From Canibacter sp052085365 (GTDB lineage: Bacteria; Actinomycetota; Actinomycetes; Actinomycetales; Microbacteriaceae), in the NCBI GenBank assembly GCA_052085365.1, contig JBQDFP010000002.1, forward strand, positions 1 through 64,000: DNA of 64,000 nucleotides, given 5' to 3'. This document shows, piece after piece, positions 17,693-26,372 of the stretch. The stretch's first letter is position 1. Every line of letters starts with the position of its first letter. Both the position numbers and the translations under genes were made by a program. Below the pieces are notes generated by a model. It was not told the origin of the DNA and ran no database searches. It was given only the letters and a program-made list of their open reading frames with translations.

Positions 17693-19189
17693 ATGAGTTT
17701 TGAAGATGCAGCGCTTATTGCATCGGTGAAAAACCTTTGGAAATCGTACGGTGGAATCCCCGTTCTCAAAGGCGTCGACATTGACGTGCATGCGGGCGAG
17801 ATCCACGCACTGGTGGGTGGAAACGGTGCCGGTAAGTCCACTCTGATGAAGTGCATCACCGGAGTGGCAGACCCAGACGACGGAAGCATTCGCATCGGTG
17901 AACGTGAGGTGAAGAGCCTATCCCCGCGTGAAGCACACATAAACTCCGTCTACATGGTGCCGCAGGAGCCGCAGCTCTTCCCCAACCTGTCAGTACTAGA
18001 AAATGTGACGCTCGCGCTGAACGATAAATCGGTCACTCGTGAACGGGTTGAAGAGGTCGTCACCTCACTCGGGCACCCGATTGATCTCGATGTAAAAATG
18101 CATGAACTGTCAATCTCAAACCAGCAGCTCATCGAGATCGTTCGAGGAATTCTGCGTAATGCGAAGCTCCTTATTGTTGATGAGCCTACGGCAGCGCTTA
18201 CCGCCAGAGAGGTAGATCAACTCTTCGCCCAGCTGCGTCAGCTCGCCGAAAGCGGAGTGGGCATTTTCTATGTCTCCCACCGCATGTCAGAGATTTTTGA
18301 ACTCTGTGATCGAGTCACCGTGTTACGTGACGGGCAGATGGTGCTGCAAGCAAAAACGCAAGACGTAACGCCTTCTGAACTCGTTGCTGCAATGGTGCCA
18401 AACTCAGAAATTGTGGCGGCCAGAGGTGCCCGCCGTGGTAAAACCGCAACGGATACTCCAGTGCTTGAAGTTGAAGACTTCACCGGTCAAGGTTTCGAAC
18501 ACATCTCATTCGAGGTTTCGCCTGGTGAGGTGCTGGGCATTGCGGGCGTGATGGGATCAGGCCGAACTGAACTTGCAGAAACTATTTACGGTCTGCGTCC
18601 CGGCGTCGGGACGGTGCGAGTCAAGGGTAAAGAATACGGCCACCGATCACCCCGTGCATCACTGCGGCACGGACTGTCATATGTGCCCGAAGATCGTCAT
18701 GCGCACGGCGTGTTCCTCCTCGGCAGCATCGTCGACAACACCACCTGTACGGTGCTTCCGAAGGTGAGCTCTGGCGGTCTTATCCAGCACGGAAAAGAAA
18801 TGACCATCACTGACCAGCTCTCGCTTGATTTGGCCCTGCAACCCGGAAGCAGCGACCGGCGTGCTGCGAACCTTTCGGGCGGTAACCAGCAGAAAGTTTC
18901 GCTCGCGAAAGCCTTGGCACCGAACCCGGATGTGCTCATTCTTGACGAGCCATCACGCGGTGTGGACGTGGGGGCACGCTCGGACCTCTATCGAATGATT
19001 GACCGATTGGCGCTCAATGGGCTCGCTGTCGTACTGATCTCTTCGGATTTTGAAGAAATAGTCGAGCTCTCTGACCGCGTGCTGGTGATGCGCGACGGGC
19101 ATATCGAAGAAGAGATCTCTGCAGATGAGATCTCACTTCCCGCCGTACGAGACGCGGCATTCGGAACACAGTCGGGACAGGCAGCATGA
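17693..19189 (+). CDS. lsrA: AI-2 ABC transporter ATP-binding protein LsrA
   Basis: This 498-aa ATPase has two fused ABC domains. The first has Walker A GGNGAGKST at about 44-52 and LLIVDEPTAALT. The second has GVMGSGRTE, the signature LSGGNQQKVSL and LILDEPSRGVDVG. Double-domain ATPases of this class energise ribose- or AI-2-type importers. The lsr assignment rests on the following lsrC, lsrD, lsrB, lsrR, lsrK and lsrF genes. GGAGG is 4 nt from ATG 17693 and only 1 nt from the alternative ATG 17690, so the second ATG is chosen. It shares a 4-nt overlap with lsrC. Confidence 0.9.
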   Translation: MSFEDAALIASVKNLWKSYGGIPVLKGVDIDVHAGEIHALVGGNGAGKSTLMKCITGVADPDDGSIRIGEREVKSLSPREAHINSVYMVPQEPQLFPNLSVLENVTLALNDKSVTRERVEEVVTSLGHPIDLDVKMHELSISNQQLIEIVRGILRNAKLLIVDEPTAALTAREVDQLFAQLRQLAESGVGIFYVSHRMSEIFELCDRVTVLRDGQMVLQAKTQDVTPSELVAAMVPNSEIVAARGARRGKTATDTPVLEVEDFTGQGFEHISFEVSPGEVLGIAGVMGSGRTELAETIYGLRPGVGTVRVKGKEYGHRSPRASLRHGLSYVPEDRHAHGVFLLGSIVDNTTCTVLPKVSSGGLIQHGKEMTITDQLSLDLALQPGSSDRRAANLSGGNQQKVSLAKALAPNPDVLILDEPSRGVDVGARSDLYRMIDRLALNGLAVVLISSDFEEIVELSDRVLVMRDGHIEEEISADEISLPAVRDAAFGTQSGQAA

Positions 19190-20187
19190 AGGCGCTTTTC
19201 AAACACCGCGAAATGATCACGGTGATCGGCATCATCGCGTTTGTCGCGATCGTCACAATCGTGCACCCGTCATTCATTGCGCCGTCAAACCTCGCTCGTA
19301 TCGCAAACTCGACGGTGATCCTCGCACTGCTCGCGATTGGCGGCACCGTCGTGATCATTACGAAAAACATTGATGTTTCAGTCGGTTCGACGCTGGCGCT
19401 GTCAGGAGTCATCGGCGGCCTCATGATGTCGAACGGTATTCCGATCTGGATTGTCTTGATTTCCGTGGTCTTAGTTGGCGCGGTACTTGGCGCAATTAAC
19501 GGCATCGGGGTGACATACGGGCATGTCCCGTCGATTGTGATGACGCTCGCGACGCTCGCCGCATATCGCGGTATCTCGTTCTTGATCACAGGCGGACACT
19601 CAGTCGAAAGTATTCCCACCGAATACCGCCGACTTGGCCGGGTTGAGTTTCTCGGACTGCCGCTTATGGTGTGGTTCGTGATCGCGATCTTAATCATCAT
19701 GTCGCTGATTCTCTGGAAGACACCCTTCGGTCGGCAACTGTATGCAACCGGTGACAATGCTGACGGTGCAAAGCTCATCGGCATCAGAACTGAACTCACC
19801 ATTATTCTCGCGTTCACCATTTCGGGCATGTTGACGGCGATTGCGGCGCTTGTGTTTATCGCCCAGGTCGGGTCGATCGGTAACCAGGCAGGCCAAGGCA
19901 TCGAAATGCGTGCGATTGCGTCTGCGGTGATTGGCGGAGCATCGCTGACCGGCGGAGTAGGAACTGCAGTGGGTGCGGTGCTTGGTGCGATATTCATCAG
20001 CACGGCAACCAGCTCGTTGAGCTTCTTGGGTGTTCCCGGCTCGTGGGCAGACACAGTGATCGGCGCAATCTTGCTCATTGCACTGTTTGCAGATGCTCGA
20101 GTGCGTGCGTTGCTTTCTGCACGAAGACTCGCAGAACGATATCGACGGCAAGATCCACAAGCAAAAATTTCAGAGGTGAAACGATGA
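19186..20187 (+). CDS. lsrC: AI-2 ABC transporter permease LsrC
   Basis: This 333-aa membrane protein with about nine to ten helices resembles enterobacterial LsrC. The conserved permease motif ITKNIDVSVGS is at about 62, and VPSIVMTLATLAAYRGI and LTGGVGTAVGAVLGAIFI follow. It forms the channel with LsrD. The ATG overlaps the lsrA stop by 4 nt and the stop overlaps lsrD by 4 nt, so translation is coupled. A basic C-terminal tail is cytosolic. Confidence 0.9.
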   Translation: MKALFKHREMITVIGIIAFVAIVTIVHPSFIAPSNLARIANSTVILALLAIGGTVVIITKNIDVSVGSTLALSGVIGGLMMSNGIPIWIVLISVVLVGAVLGAINGIGVTYGHVPSIVMTLATLAAYRGISFLITGGHSVESIPTEYRRLGRVEFLGLPLMVWFVIAILIIMSLILWKTPFGRQLYATGDNADGAKLIGIRTELTIILAFTISGMLTAIAALVFIAQVGSIGNQAGQGIEMRAIASAVIGGASLTGGVGTAVGAVLGAIFISTATSSLSFLGVPGSWADTVIGAILLIALFADARVRALLSARRLAERYRRQDPQAKISEVKR

Positions 20188-21227
20188 AACTGACACGATT
20201 CATTGGCGTCTGGGAACTTTCGCTCATCGGCGTTGTCGTCCTTGAACTCATTGTTTTTGGCCTCATCAACCCACGGTTCCTCGACCCGAGCCTGATTATT
20301 TTCGGGCTGAGTGACTTCATCTACCTGGGAATCATCGCACTACCACTCGGTATCGTCATGATCACCGGCGGGATTGATATTAGTTTTGGATCAGTCGCGT
20401 CGCTCGCAGCGATAGTGATGGGTGTTGCGTTCACACTTGGCGTCAACATTTGGCTCTCCGTGCTGATCGGTTTAGGGGTCGCGGTCCTCGCCGGAATGTT
20501 CAACGCGTTCGCGATTATATATACGGGCGCTAACCCCATGGTGATCACACTGGGCACCTTGTTTCTCTTCGCAGGTCTCGCGCTTGGGGCTTCAGGAATC
20601 GCGGGAATCTCAGCATTCGAAGGAGTCTCTGGACTGCCCGAAGGGTTTATGAGTATCGCGAATGGGAAACTCTTGGGGCTTCCCAACATGCTCTGGATCT
20701 TTGTGATTTTTGCGGCAGCATTCGCGATTATTTTGAGTAAAACCACTTTTGGACGCCAGGCACGACTCTTTGGTGCAAACCCTGAGGCTGCACGCTATGC
20801 CGGCTTCCGCACCAAAGCGATCATCTTCATCGCGTATTCGCTGACTGCGTTCGCTGCGGGTGTCGTTGGGTTACTCCTGACCTCATATGTTGGTTCTGCT
20901 CGTGCCGATATCGGCTCAAGCATGCTCATGCCCGTGCTGACACTCGTGGTTATCGGCGGTGTTTCGATGTATGGCGGCGAGGGCACGATTGGCGGCGTCA
21001 TTATCGCCACCTTCGTTATGGGGTTTTTGCAGCAAGGACTGCGTTTCGCAGGCTTGACCGAAAACGAGGTTGCGGTCTTCACCGGTGTCGTCCTTGCAGT
21101 GGTCGCAAGCCTCAGGTGGTGGAGTGGACGATTCTCGGAATCCTTCAGAAACAACCGAGTCAAGCGGCAAAGCATGAAAGAGCTCAAAGCGTCAGGCGAG
21201 TTGGATCAAGAAATCACACAGAAATGA
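20184..21227 (+). CDS. lsrD: AI-2 ABC transporter permease LsrD
   Basis: This 347-aa membrane protein matches LsrD at diagnostic places: FGLINPRFLDPSLI, IALPLGIVMITGGIDISFGS, NPMVITLGTLFLFAG, and YVGSARADIGSSMLMP with VSMYGGEGTIGG. It pairs with LsrC as the second half of the channel. The start is ATG 20184, overlapping the lsrC stop with GAGGTGA upstream; longer in-frame readings run through lsrC and are rejected. It lies 26 bp before lsrB. Confidence 0.9.
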   Translation: MKLTRFIGVWELSLIGVVVLELIVFGLINPRFLDPSLIIFGLSDFIYLGIIALPLGIVMITGGIDISFGSVASLAAIVMGVAFTLGVNIWLSVLIGLGVAVLAGMFNAFAIIYTGANPMVITLGTLFLFAGLALGASGIAGISAFEGVSGLPEGFMSIANGKLLGLPNMLWIFVIFAAAFAIILSKTTFGRQARLFGANPEAARYAGFRTKAIIFIAYSLTAFAAGVVGLLLTSYVGSARADIGSSMLMPVLTLVVIGGVSMYGGEGTIGGVIIATFVMGFLQQGLRFAGLTENEVAVFTGVVLAVVASLRWWSGRFSESFRNNRVKRQSMKELKASGELDQEITQK

Positions 21228-21253
21228 AATCACACAATACAAGGAGAGATTCG

Positions 21254-22312
21254 ATGAAGAATCACATGAAATTTGCGGGAGCGGTGCTTGCTGTTGCGGC
21301 ACTAGCATTAACCGGCTGTTCAGGCGGCTCTGGTGACGGAGGCGACTCGGGCGGAGGTGACGGCGCTGACCAGCGCATGGCATTTATTCCGAAGCTCACC
21401 GGCGTTGGCTTCTTTGAGGCTGGCGGCGAAGGCGCGGAAGCTGCTGGGGCCGACTTCAACCTGGACGTAGAGTACCTCGGTGCACCCGAGGCTTCTGCCG
21501 CGAAACAGGTTGAGCTCATCAATACCTATGTCGGGCAGGGGTACGACGCGATCGCAGTGTCGTCGGTGACGCCGGACGGCTTGTGCCAAGCCACAAAGAA
21601 GGCTATGGATCAGGGCGTGGTCGTGCTGACCTGGGACTCTGATGTTGACCCCGAATGCCGCCAGTTCTATATCAGCCAAGGAACGCCAGACGATCTTGGT
21701 GGTCTGCTCGTTGATATGACCCTCGAAGATATTCCTGCTGATGAGGAAGCTGAAGTGGCGTTCCACTATGCGAGCCCAACAGTGACCGACCAGAACCAGT
21801 GGGCGGAGGTAGCGAAGGAGAAGATCGCTGACGAAACCAGCTGGAATATTGTTGACACGGTGTTCTCTGAAAACCAGGCTGAACAAGCCGTGCAGCAGGC
21901 TGAAGCGCTCATTAACGCTCATCCCAACCTGAAAGCGATCATCGCGAACGATGCGACCGCGCTTCCTGGCACTGCACAGGCGCTAGAAAACTTGGATCGC
22001 ACCGATATCACCCTGGTTGGCTTCTCAACGCCAAACGCGATGAAGGAATACATTGAAAACGGCACCCTTGACCGTTTTGCGCTGTGGGATGTCAAGAAGC
22101 AGGGCGCACTGTCAGTTGCGGTTGCGCGTGAACTTCTGGACGGAAACGACCTGAATGTTGGCGACACGATCTCAGTTGAGGGCTTCGGCGACATCGAAGT
22201 GCAGCCGAACTCGGTGCAGGGCTACGACTATGAAGCCGATGGAAACGGCATCATCGTGCTGCCTGAGCGTACCGTCTTCACTAAAGACAATATTGACGAC
22301 TACGACTTCTAA
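21254..22312 (+). CDS. lsrB: AI-2 binding lipoprotein LsrB
   Basis: This 352-aa solute-binding protein has a lipoprotein signal (MKNHMKFAGAVL... LALTGCSGG; Cys about residue 22). The mature part follows enterobacterial LsrB closely: MAFIPKLTGVGFF, VSSVTPDGLCQATK, VLTWDSDVDPECR, ISQGTP, SPTVTDQNQW, VGFSTPN, VLPERTVFTKDNID and a final YDF. Of the six AI-2-contact residues known from Salmonella LsrB (numbering from memory), Lys35, Asp116, Asp166, Gln167 and Ala222 have counterparts. Pro220 appears as Asn in IIANDATALPG. It should capture (R)-THMF-type AI-2 outside the cell. The start ATG 21254 has AAGGAGA upstream. Confidence 0.92.
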   Translation: MKNHMKFAGAVLAVAALALTGCSGGSGDGGDSGGGDGADQRMAFIPKLTGVGFFEAGGEGAEAAGADFNLDVEYLGAPEASAAKQVELINTYVGQGYDAIAVSSVTPDGLCQATKKAMDQGVVVLTWDSDVDPECRQFYISQGTPDDLGGLLVDMTLEDIPADEEAEVAFHYASPTVTDQNQWAEVAKEKIADETSWNIVDTVFSENQAEQAVQQAEALINAHPNLKAIIANDATALPGTAQALENLDRTDITLVGFSTPNAMKEYIENGTLDRFALWDVKKQGALSVAVARELLDGNDLNVGDTISVEGFGDIEVQPNSVQGYDYEADGNGIIVLPERTVFTKDNIDDYDF

Positions 22313-22318
22313 GTAGTC

Positions 22319-22354
22319 GGTGGGCTGGACGCAGCACCTCGCGTCCAGCCCACC
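22319..22354 (+). terminator. stable stem-loop between lsrB and lsrR
   Basis: GGTGGGCTGGACGC and GCGTCCAGCCCACC form a perfect 14-bp stem around AGCACCTC. A run of C rather than T follows. Within an operon, behind a binding-protein gene, it more likely protects the lsrACDB message or attenuates read-through into lsrR and lsrK than ends transcription completely. Confidence 0.7.
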
Positions 22355-22385
22355 CCCCCCATCTATCAAGGAACAGCAGCACATC

Positions 22386-23336
22386 GTGGTCACATCACAA
22401 CCCTCATGGGAGACAGAAGAGCAACTCGTTCGGGTCGCTTGGTACTACTACGTAGACCAGCTCACACAGGACGAAATTGCCTCGAAGCTCTCCATTTCGC
22501 GTGCCTCAACTGGACGGTTGCTTGACCGAAGCCGGAAAAGTGGCATCGTGAGCTTCACGATCAACAGTCAGGCATTTGACACGTTTCGACTCAGTCGAGC
22601 ACTGCGCGAGAAGTTCTCACTTCGTGAAGTCATTGTTCCGCCCACTGAAATACCGTCACCGGCTTCGGCCGCAGACCTAGCTGACGTGCTTTCTCGAGGT
22701 GCGGCGCAGTATTTGCAGAACTCGCTCAACCGTGGAGACATGCTCGGTTTGGGGTTCGGGGTGACCGTGAACGCGACAATGTCGCGGCTGCCGGTCGAAC
22801 TCATGAGCAAGGTGTCAACGGTGACGCTCACCGGGGGAGTCAACACCTATATTCCGTTGATGAACCGTGGCTCCCGTGGTGCGCTGCAACGAGAAAGTGT
22901 TATTGCGAGTCCGCTCATTGTGTCAACTGCGGATCTTGCGCATCAGCTGCGTCAAGAAAACGTGGTTGATCGAACCATGCAGCTCGCGCGCACCGCAACG
23001 CATGCACTGATCGGCATTGGACCGGTCGCGGGAGAATCCACGCTCGTTAATGACGGATACATGACGCCCGAAGAAATGAACGCGCTCGCCAACCAAGGTG
23101 CGGTCGGCGATGTTCTGGGCATCTTTTACAACGCTGCTGGTGAACAGCTGGAGACAGACTTAAGCGAACGACGAATTGGAATCTCGTTCACCGAACTCAA
23201 ACAAATACCAACAGTTGTGGCCGTAGCCGGTGGCACCAGCAAACTGGATGCTATTCGGGGTGTACTCAACGCAGGCGTGATCGATGTTTTTGTCACGACT
23301 GAAGACATTGCGGCCGCACTCGTTGGAGAGGAATGA
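22386..23336 (+). CDS. lsrR: SorC/DeoR-family transcriptional regulator LsrR
   Basis: This 316-aa regulator has an N-terminal helix-turn-helix (EEQLVRVAWYYYVDQLTQDE, then IASKLSISRASTGRLLDR at about 10-50). A C-terminal sugar-binding domain carries LsrR marks: MLGLGFGVTVNATMSRL, VTLTGGVNTYIP, ALIGIGPVAG, GAVGDVLGIFYNAAG and VVAVAGGTSKLDAIRGVLN. LsrR represses the lsr operon until phospho-AI-2 binds. The start chosen is GTG 22386; the AAGGA at 22368-22372 is 13 nt away, somewhat far, and an upstream frame reading from 22320 lies in the hairpin. Unlike in E. coli, lsrR lies inside the operon in the same direction. Confidence 0.88.
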   Translation: MVTSQPSWETEEQLVRVAWYYYVDQLTQDEIASKLSISRASTGRLLDRSRKSGIVSFTINSQAFDTFRLSRALREKFSLREVIVPPTEIPSPASAADLADVLSRGAAQYLQNSLNRGDMLGLGFGVTVNATMSRLPVELMSKVSTVTLTGGVNTYIPLMNRGSRGALQRESVIASPLIVSTADLAHQLRQENVVDRTMQLARTATHALIGIGPVAGESTLVNDGYMTPEEMNALANQGAVGDVLGIFYNAAGEQLETDLSERRIGISFTELKQIPTVVAVAGGTSKLDAIRGVLNAGVIDVFVTTEDIAAALVGEE

Positions 23337-23340
23337 ATAC

Positions 23341-24897
23341 GTGAGCTATTACATGGCGATCGACGCCGGCACCGGGTCAGTACGTGCCGTGATCGTAAAC
23401 CAACAAGGCGAACTGATGTCATCGGCAAACCGGTCGTGGGAACATGATCCAGAACCCAATGTCCCCGGTTCGATGAGCTTCTCCGTTGACCGCAACTGGA
23501 CATTAGTGTGCGAGATTGTTCGTGAAGCAATTCACACTGCGGGGCTCGCCCCCGAACAAATTCGCGGTGTGAGCTCGACCTCGATGCGTGAAGGCATTGT
23601 TCTGCTTGACGAGGAAGGAACCGAGATTTGGGCGTGCGCCAACGTTGATGCACGCGCAGAGCAGGAAGTTCGCGACCTGGCTCAAGAAAGTGGAATCGAA
23701 AAACAGCTCTATTCAGAATCCGGGCAAACCTTTGCATTGTCCGCACCTCCCAGACTGCTGTGGTTGAAACGCAACCGACCAGAAATCTATGACCGGGCCC
23801 ACACTATGCTTATGCTGAGCGAATGGGTGCTGTACCGTTTATCGGGTGAGCGAGTGATGGAACCCTCAAATGGCTCCACCTCAGGAATGCTCAGCCTTGG
23901 GTCGCGTGACGCAGCACCACAACTCGCGGATGTCTGTGATCTCAAAAATACGCTGATTCCGCGAGTTGTCGAACCGGGAACCGTGATTGGTCACGTCACC
24001 AAAAACGCCGCGGCCGAGGCGGGCTTGACCGAATCAACTGCGGTTGTTGTTGGCGGAGGCGATGCGCAGCTTGCGGCTCTCGGCTTGAACCTGGCGTCTG
24101 CAGATGAGGCACTGATTGTTGCCGGAACGTTCTGGCAGCAGCTTGTGAACCTGCCACAACCCGTCGTTGACCCAGACATGCGGGTACGCGTGAACGCTGC
24201 AGCTGTGCCGAACCTCTGGCAGGCAGAAGCAATTGCCTTCCACGCGGGAACAGCAATCCGGTGGTTCCGAGACACATTCGCAGTGGCCGAAGTTGACGAG
24301 GCGCGAACGCGCGGGGTCGATCCGATTGAATATCTGATCTCCCTTGCCGATGAAATTCCGATCGGCTCTGACGGCGTTATTCCAATCTTTTCGGACGTGA
24401 TGAACTACAGCCACTGGAAGCACGCCGCACCATCATTCTTGAATTTGTCGCTCGAAGGTGGCAGCAGGTTACGTGCTGCAATGTTCAGGTCACTGATGGA
24501 AAATGCCGCGATTGTTGCCGGTGAAAACCTGAAACTCGTTGAGGAATTTAGCGGGGTCACAGCGGACACTGTGGTCTTCGCGGGCGGGTCTGCGAAAAGT
24601 AAGATCTGGGCACAGATGCTCGCTGATGTGCTGAACCGTGAAGTTCGAGTCCCGAACGTGACCGAGGCCACAGCGCTCGGCGCCGCCGCCTGCGCAGCCG
24701 CAGGAGTGGGCGACTTTGCCACCCCGAGTGATGCAGCTCAAGCGTGGAACAGCTGGGCTGGCTCGATCCGGCCACGCACAGAAAATCATGACGAATACCT
24801 TGAGGTAATTCGGCGATGGAAACAGGCATACGCGGCACAGCGGGACCTGATGAATGAGGGCATCACCACACCGATGTGGCAGGCGCCAGGGGCATAG
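23341..24897 (+). CDS. lsrK: autoinducer-2 kinase LsrK
   Basis: This 518-aa FGGY-family kinase phosphorylates imported AI-2 (DPD), trapping it and creating the LsrR inducer. It matches E. coli LsrK throughout: MAIDAGTGSVRAVIVN, NVPGSMSFSVDRNW, SSTSMREGIVLLDEEG, IWACANVDARAEQEV, VVVGGGDAQLAALGL, AGTFWQQLVNLP, IFSDVMNYSHWKHAAPSFLN and EATALGAAACAAAG. It ends in GITTPMWQAPGA, like the LsrK C-terminus. The start is GTG 23341 with GGAGAGGAA upstream, 4 nt after the lsrR stop. Confidence 0.92.
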   Translation: MSYYMAIDAGTGSVRAVIVNQQGELMSSANRSWEHDPEPNVPGSMSFSVDRNWTLVCEIVREAIHTAGLAPEQIRGVSSTSMREGIVLLDEEGTEIWACANVDARAEQEVRDLAQESGIEKQLYSESGQTFALSAPPRLLWLKRNRPEIYDRAHTMLMLSEWVLYRLSGERVMEPSNGSTSGMLSLGSRDAAPQLADVCDLKNTLIPRVVEPGTVIGHVTKNAAAEAGLTESTAVVVGGGDAQLAALGLNLASADEALIVAGTFWQQLVNLPQPVVDPDMRVRVNAAAVPNLWQAEAIAFHAGTAIRWFRDTFAVAEVDEARTRGVDPIEYLISLADEIPIGSDGVIPIFSDVMNYSHWKHAAPSFLNLSLEGGSRLRAAMFRSLMENAAIVAGENLKLVEEFSGVTADTVVFAGGSAKSKIWAQMLADVLNREVRVPNVTEATALGAAACAAAGVGDFATPSDAAQAWNSWAGSIRPRTENHDEYLEVIRRWKQAYAAQRDLMNEGITTPMWQAPGA

Positions 24898-24919
24898 AAG
24901 TACTTCAGAAAGGAACATC

Positions 24920-25318
24920 GTGGAACGAACAACGTTAGGCGCAGCTGAATTCAGATTCGGTGAATACGGACCCGGCTACATTATGCGGGGCCCGCGCACC
25001 GATTTCGGTGTCGTGCAACTCCGCCCGGGAGACGACGCCTCGAATCATTACCATGCGCATATTGAAGAGAATTTTGTAGTTCTCGAGGGCACCAGCACAC
25101 TCTGGATTAACTGCGACGAAAAATATACGGTGACCGCAGGCGACTATATTCGCTGCGATCCCGGAGAGATGCATTACTTCGTGAATGAAAGCGACGAAGT
25201 GTTCCGGGCGCTTTTCGTGAAAGCACCGTTCGACCCGAATGATGGGGTGCAGGTGCCATGGCGGCCAGGCGATGAGCTGCCGCAAGAAGCTCTCGAGCGT
25301 ATAAACAGCACTGAATAA
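24920..25318 (+). CDS. single-domain cupin protein in the lsr operon (possible LsrG substitute)
   Basis: This 132-aa protein has one complete cupin barrel. Motif 1 is HYHAHIEENFVVLEG at about 50-64 (His, His, Glu ligands) and motif 2 is GDYIRCDPGEMHYFVN at about 80-95 (third His). The metal site is therefore intact. E. coli lsr operons carry lsrF and lsrG, where LsrG isomerises phospho-AI-2. No LsrG homologue is present here and this cupin lies 22 bp after lsrK and 10 bp before lsrF. A role in phospho-AI-2 isomerisation or ring opening is proposed from context only. The start is GTG 24920 with AAAGGA upstream; a longer frame overlapping lsrK has no ribosome site. Confidence 0.85.
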   Translation: MERTTLGAAEFRFGEYGPGYIMRGPRTDFGVVQLRPGDDASNHYHAHIEENFVVLEGTSTLWINCDEKYTVTAGDYIRCDPGEMHYFVNESDEVFRALFVKAPFDPNDGVQVPWRPGDELPQEALERINSTE

Positions 25319-25328
25319 GGAGAAAACA

Positions 25329-26213
25329 ATGGCTGATTTAGAAGGAAATATCGATTCAAAAGACTTCGGAACAGGCATCGCCCAAGAAAGCTTTGGGAGC
25401 GAGATTAAAGGTGCTGGCCAACTCGACTTCGGAATGCGCCACCGTTTGGCTCGTGTGTTCCGTAATGACGGCAAAACGGTCATGCTTGCGTTTGATCACG
25501 GTTACTTCCAAGGGCCTACGCGCGGCCTAGAACGAGTGGATCTCAACATTGCTCCGTTGGCCGAGCACGCAGATGCGTTGATGGCTACTCGTGGAATTCT
25601 TCGGTCGTCTATCCCTGCATCAACTGAGGCGGGGCTTGTGGTTCGTGCTTCGGGCGGCCCTTCAATCTTGAAGGACCTGTCAGATGAACGCATCGCAATG
25701 GATATGCAGGACGCCGCCCGTATTGATGCGGCTGCGGTTGCAGTTCAAGTGTTTGTTGGGGGAGAGCACGAGACGCAGTCTGTTCACAACATGACGCAGC
25801 TCGTCGACCGTGGACTTGATTTCGGAATCCCAGTACTCGGGGTGACGGCAGTGGGCAAAGAGCTCACCCGCGACTCGCGCTACCTGGGGCTAGCAACCAG
25901 AATGATTGCTGAACTGGGCGCGCAACTTGTGAAAACCTACTACTGCGAAGAAGGATTTGCAGATGTCACAGCTGGGTGCCCTGTGCCCGTGATTATGGCT
26001 GGCGGCAAGAAGCTGTCTTCGCTTGACGCCCTCACAATGGCGTACCGGGCAATGTCAGAAGGCGCAGCTGGCGTTGATATGGGCCGCAACATTTTCCAGC
26101 GAGAAAACCCAGGGGCGATGATTCAAGCGGTACGCTCGGTCGTCCATGGCGGAGCCACTCCGGAAGACGCACACGCGCAATACAAAGACCTGTCGAATGG
26201 AGCAAACGACTAG
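25329..26213 (+). CDS. lsrF: 3-hydroxy-5-phosphonooxypentane-2,4-dione thiolase LsrF
   Basis: This 294-aa class I aldolase-fold enzyme is the last step of phospho-AI-2 breakdown, transferring an acetyl group to CoA and leaving DHAP. It follows E. coli LsrF through FGMRHRLARVF, GKTVMLAFDHGYFQGPTRGL, MATRGILRSSIP, LATRMIAELGAQLVKTYYCE (with the Schiff-base Lys in VKTYY), AGCPVPVIMAGGKKL and GVDMGRNIFQRENPGAMIQA. The start ATG has AAGGAG upstream. It is the last gene of the operon. Confidence 0.93.
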   Translation: MADLEGNIDSKDFGTGIAQESFGSEIKGAGQLDFGMRHRLARVFRNDGKTVMLAFDHGYFQGPTRGLERVDLNIAPLAEHADALMATRGILRSSIPASTEAGLVVRASGGPSILKDLSDERIAMDMQDAARIDAAAVAVQVFVGGEHETQSVHNMTQLVDRGLDFGIPVLGVTAVGKELTRDSRYLGLATRMIAELGAQLVKTYYCEEGFADVTAGCPVPVIMAGGKKLSSLDALTMAYRAMSEGAAGVDMGRNIFQRENPGAMIQAVRSVVHGGATPEDAHAQYKDLSNGAND

Positions 26214-26230
26214 TCGACAGACGCAACAAT

Positions 26231-26265
26231 AGAAAATGGCCCGGTTAAAAACCGGGCCATTTTCT
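26231..26265. terminator. bidirectional intrinsic terminator behind lsrF
   Basis: AGAAAATGGCCCGGTT and its exact complement form a 16-bp stem with a three-base loop, A-rich on one side and T-rich on the other. It ends the lsr operon. The stem core AATGGCCCGG is shared with the terminator just before the operon. The about 100 bp to the next hairpin hold no recognisable gene. Confidence 0.93.
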
Positions 26266-26372
26266 ATCTAGGAGATGTACCAGGGAACCTACGCAAGGCA
26301 CTGTGAGACTATGTCGATGAATGAGTGCGCGCTGCCTAGGCAAGCTGGCGTCCGAGAAGCAGGGGAAAAGAA

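Noticed and set aside
19014..20078. 354-codon open frame antisense to lsrA/lsrC
   Set aside because: It mirrors membrane-protein codons of lsrC, has no ribosome site, and the sense genes are unambiguous.
17693..21227. interpretation of the first sugar importer as a ribose (rbs) system
   Set aside because: The binding protein, kinase, regulator and thiolase behind it match LsrB, LsrK, LsrR and LsrF specifically.
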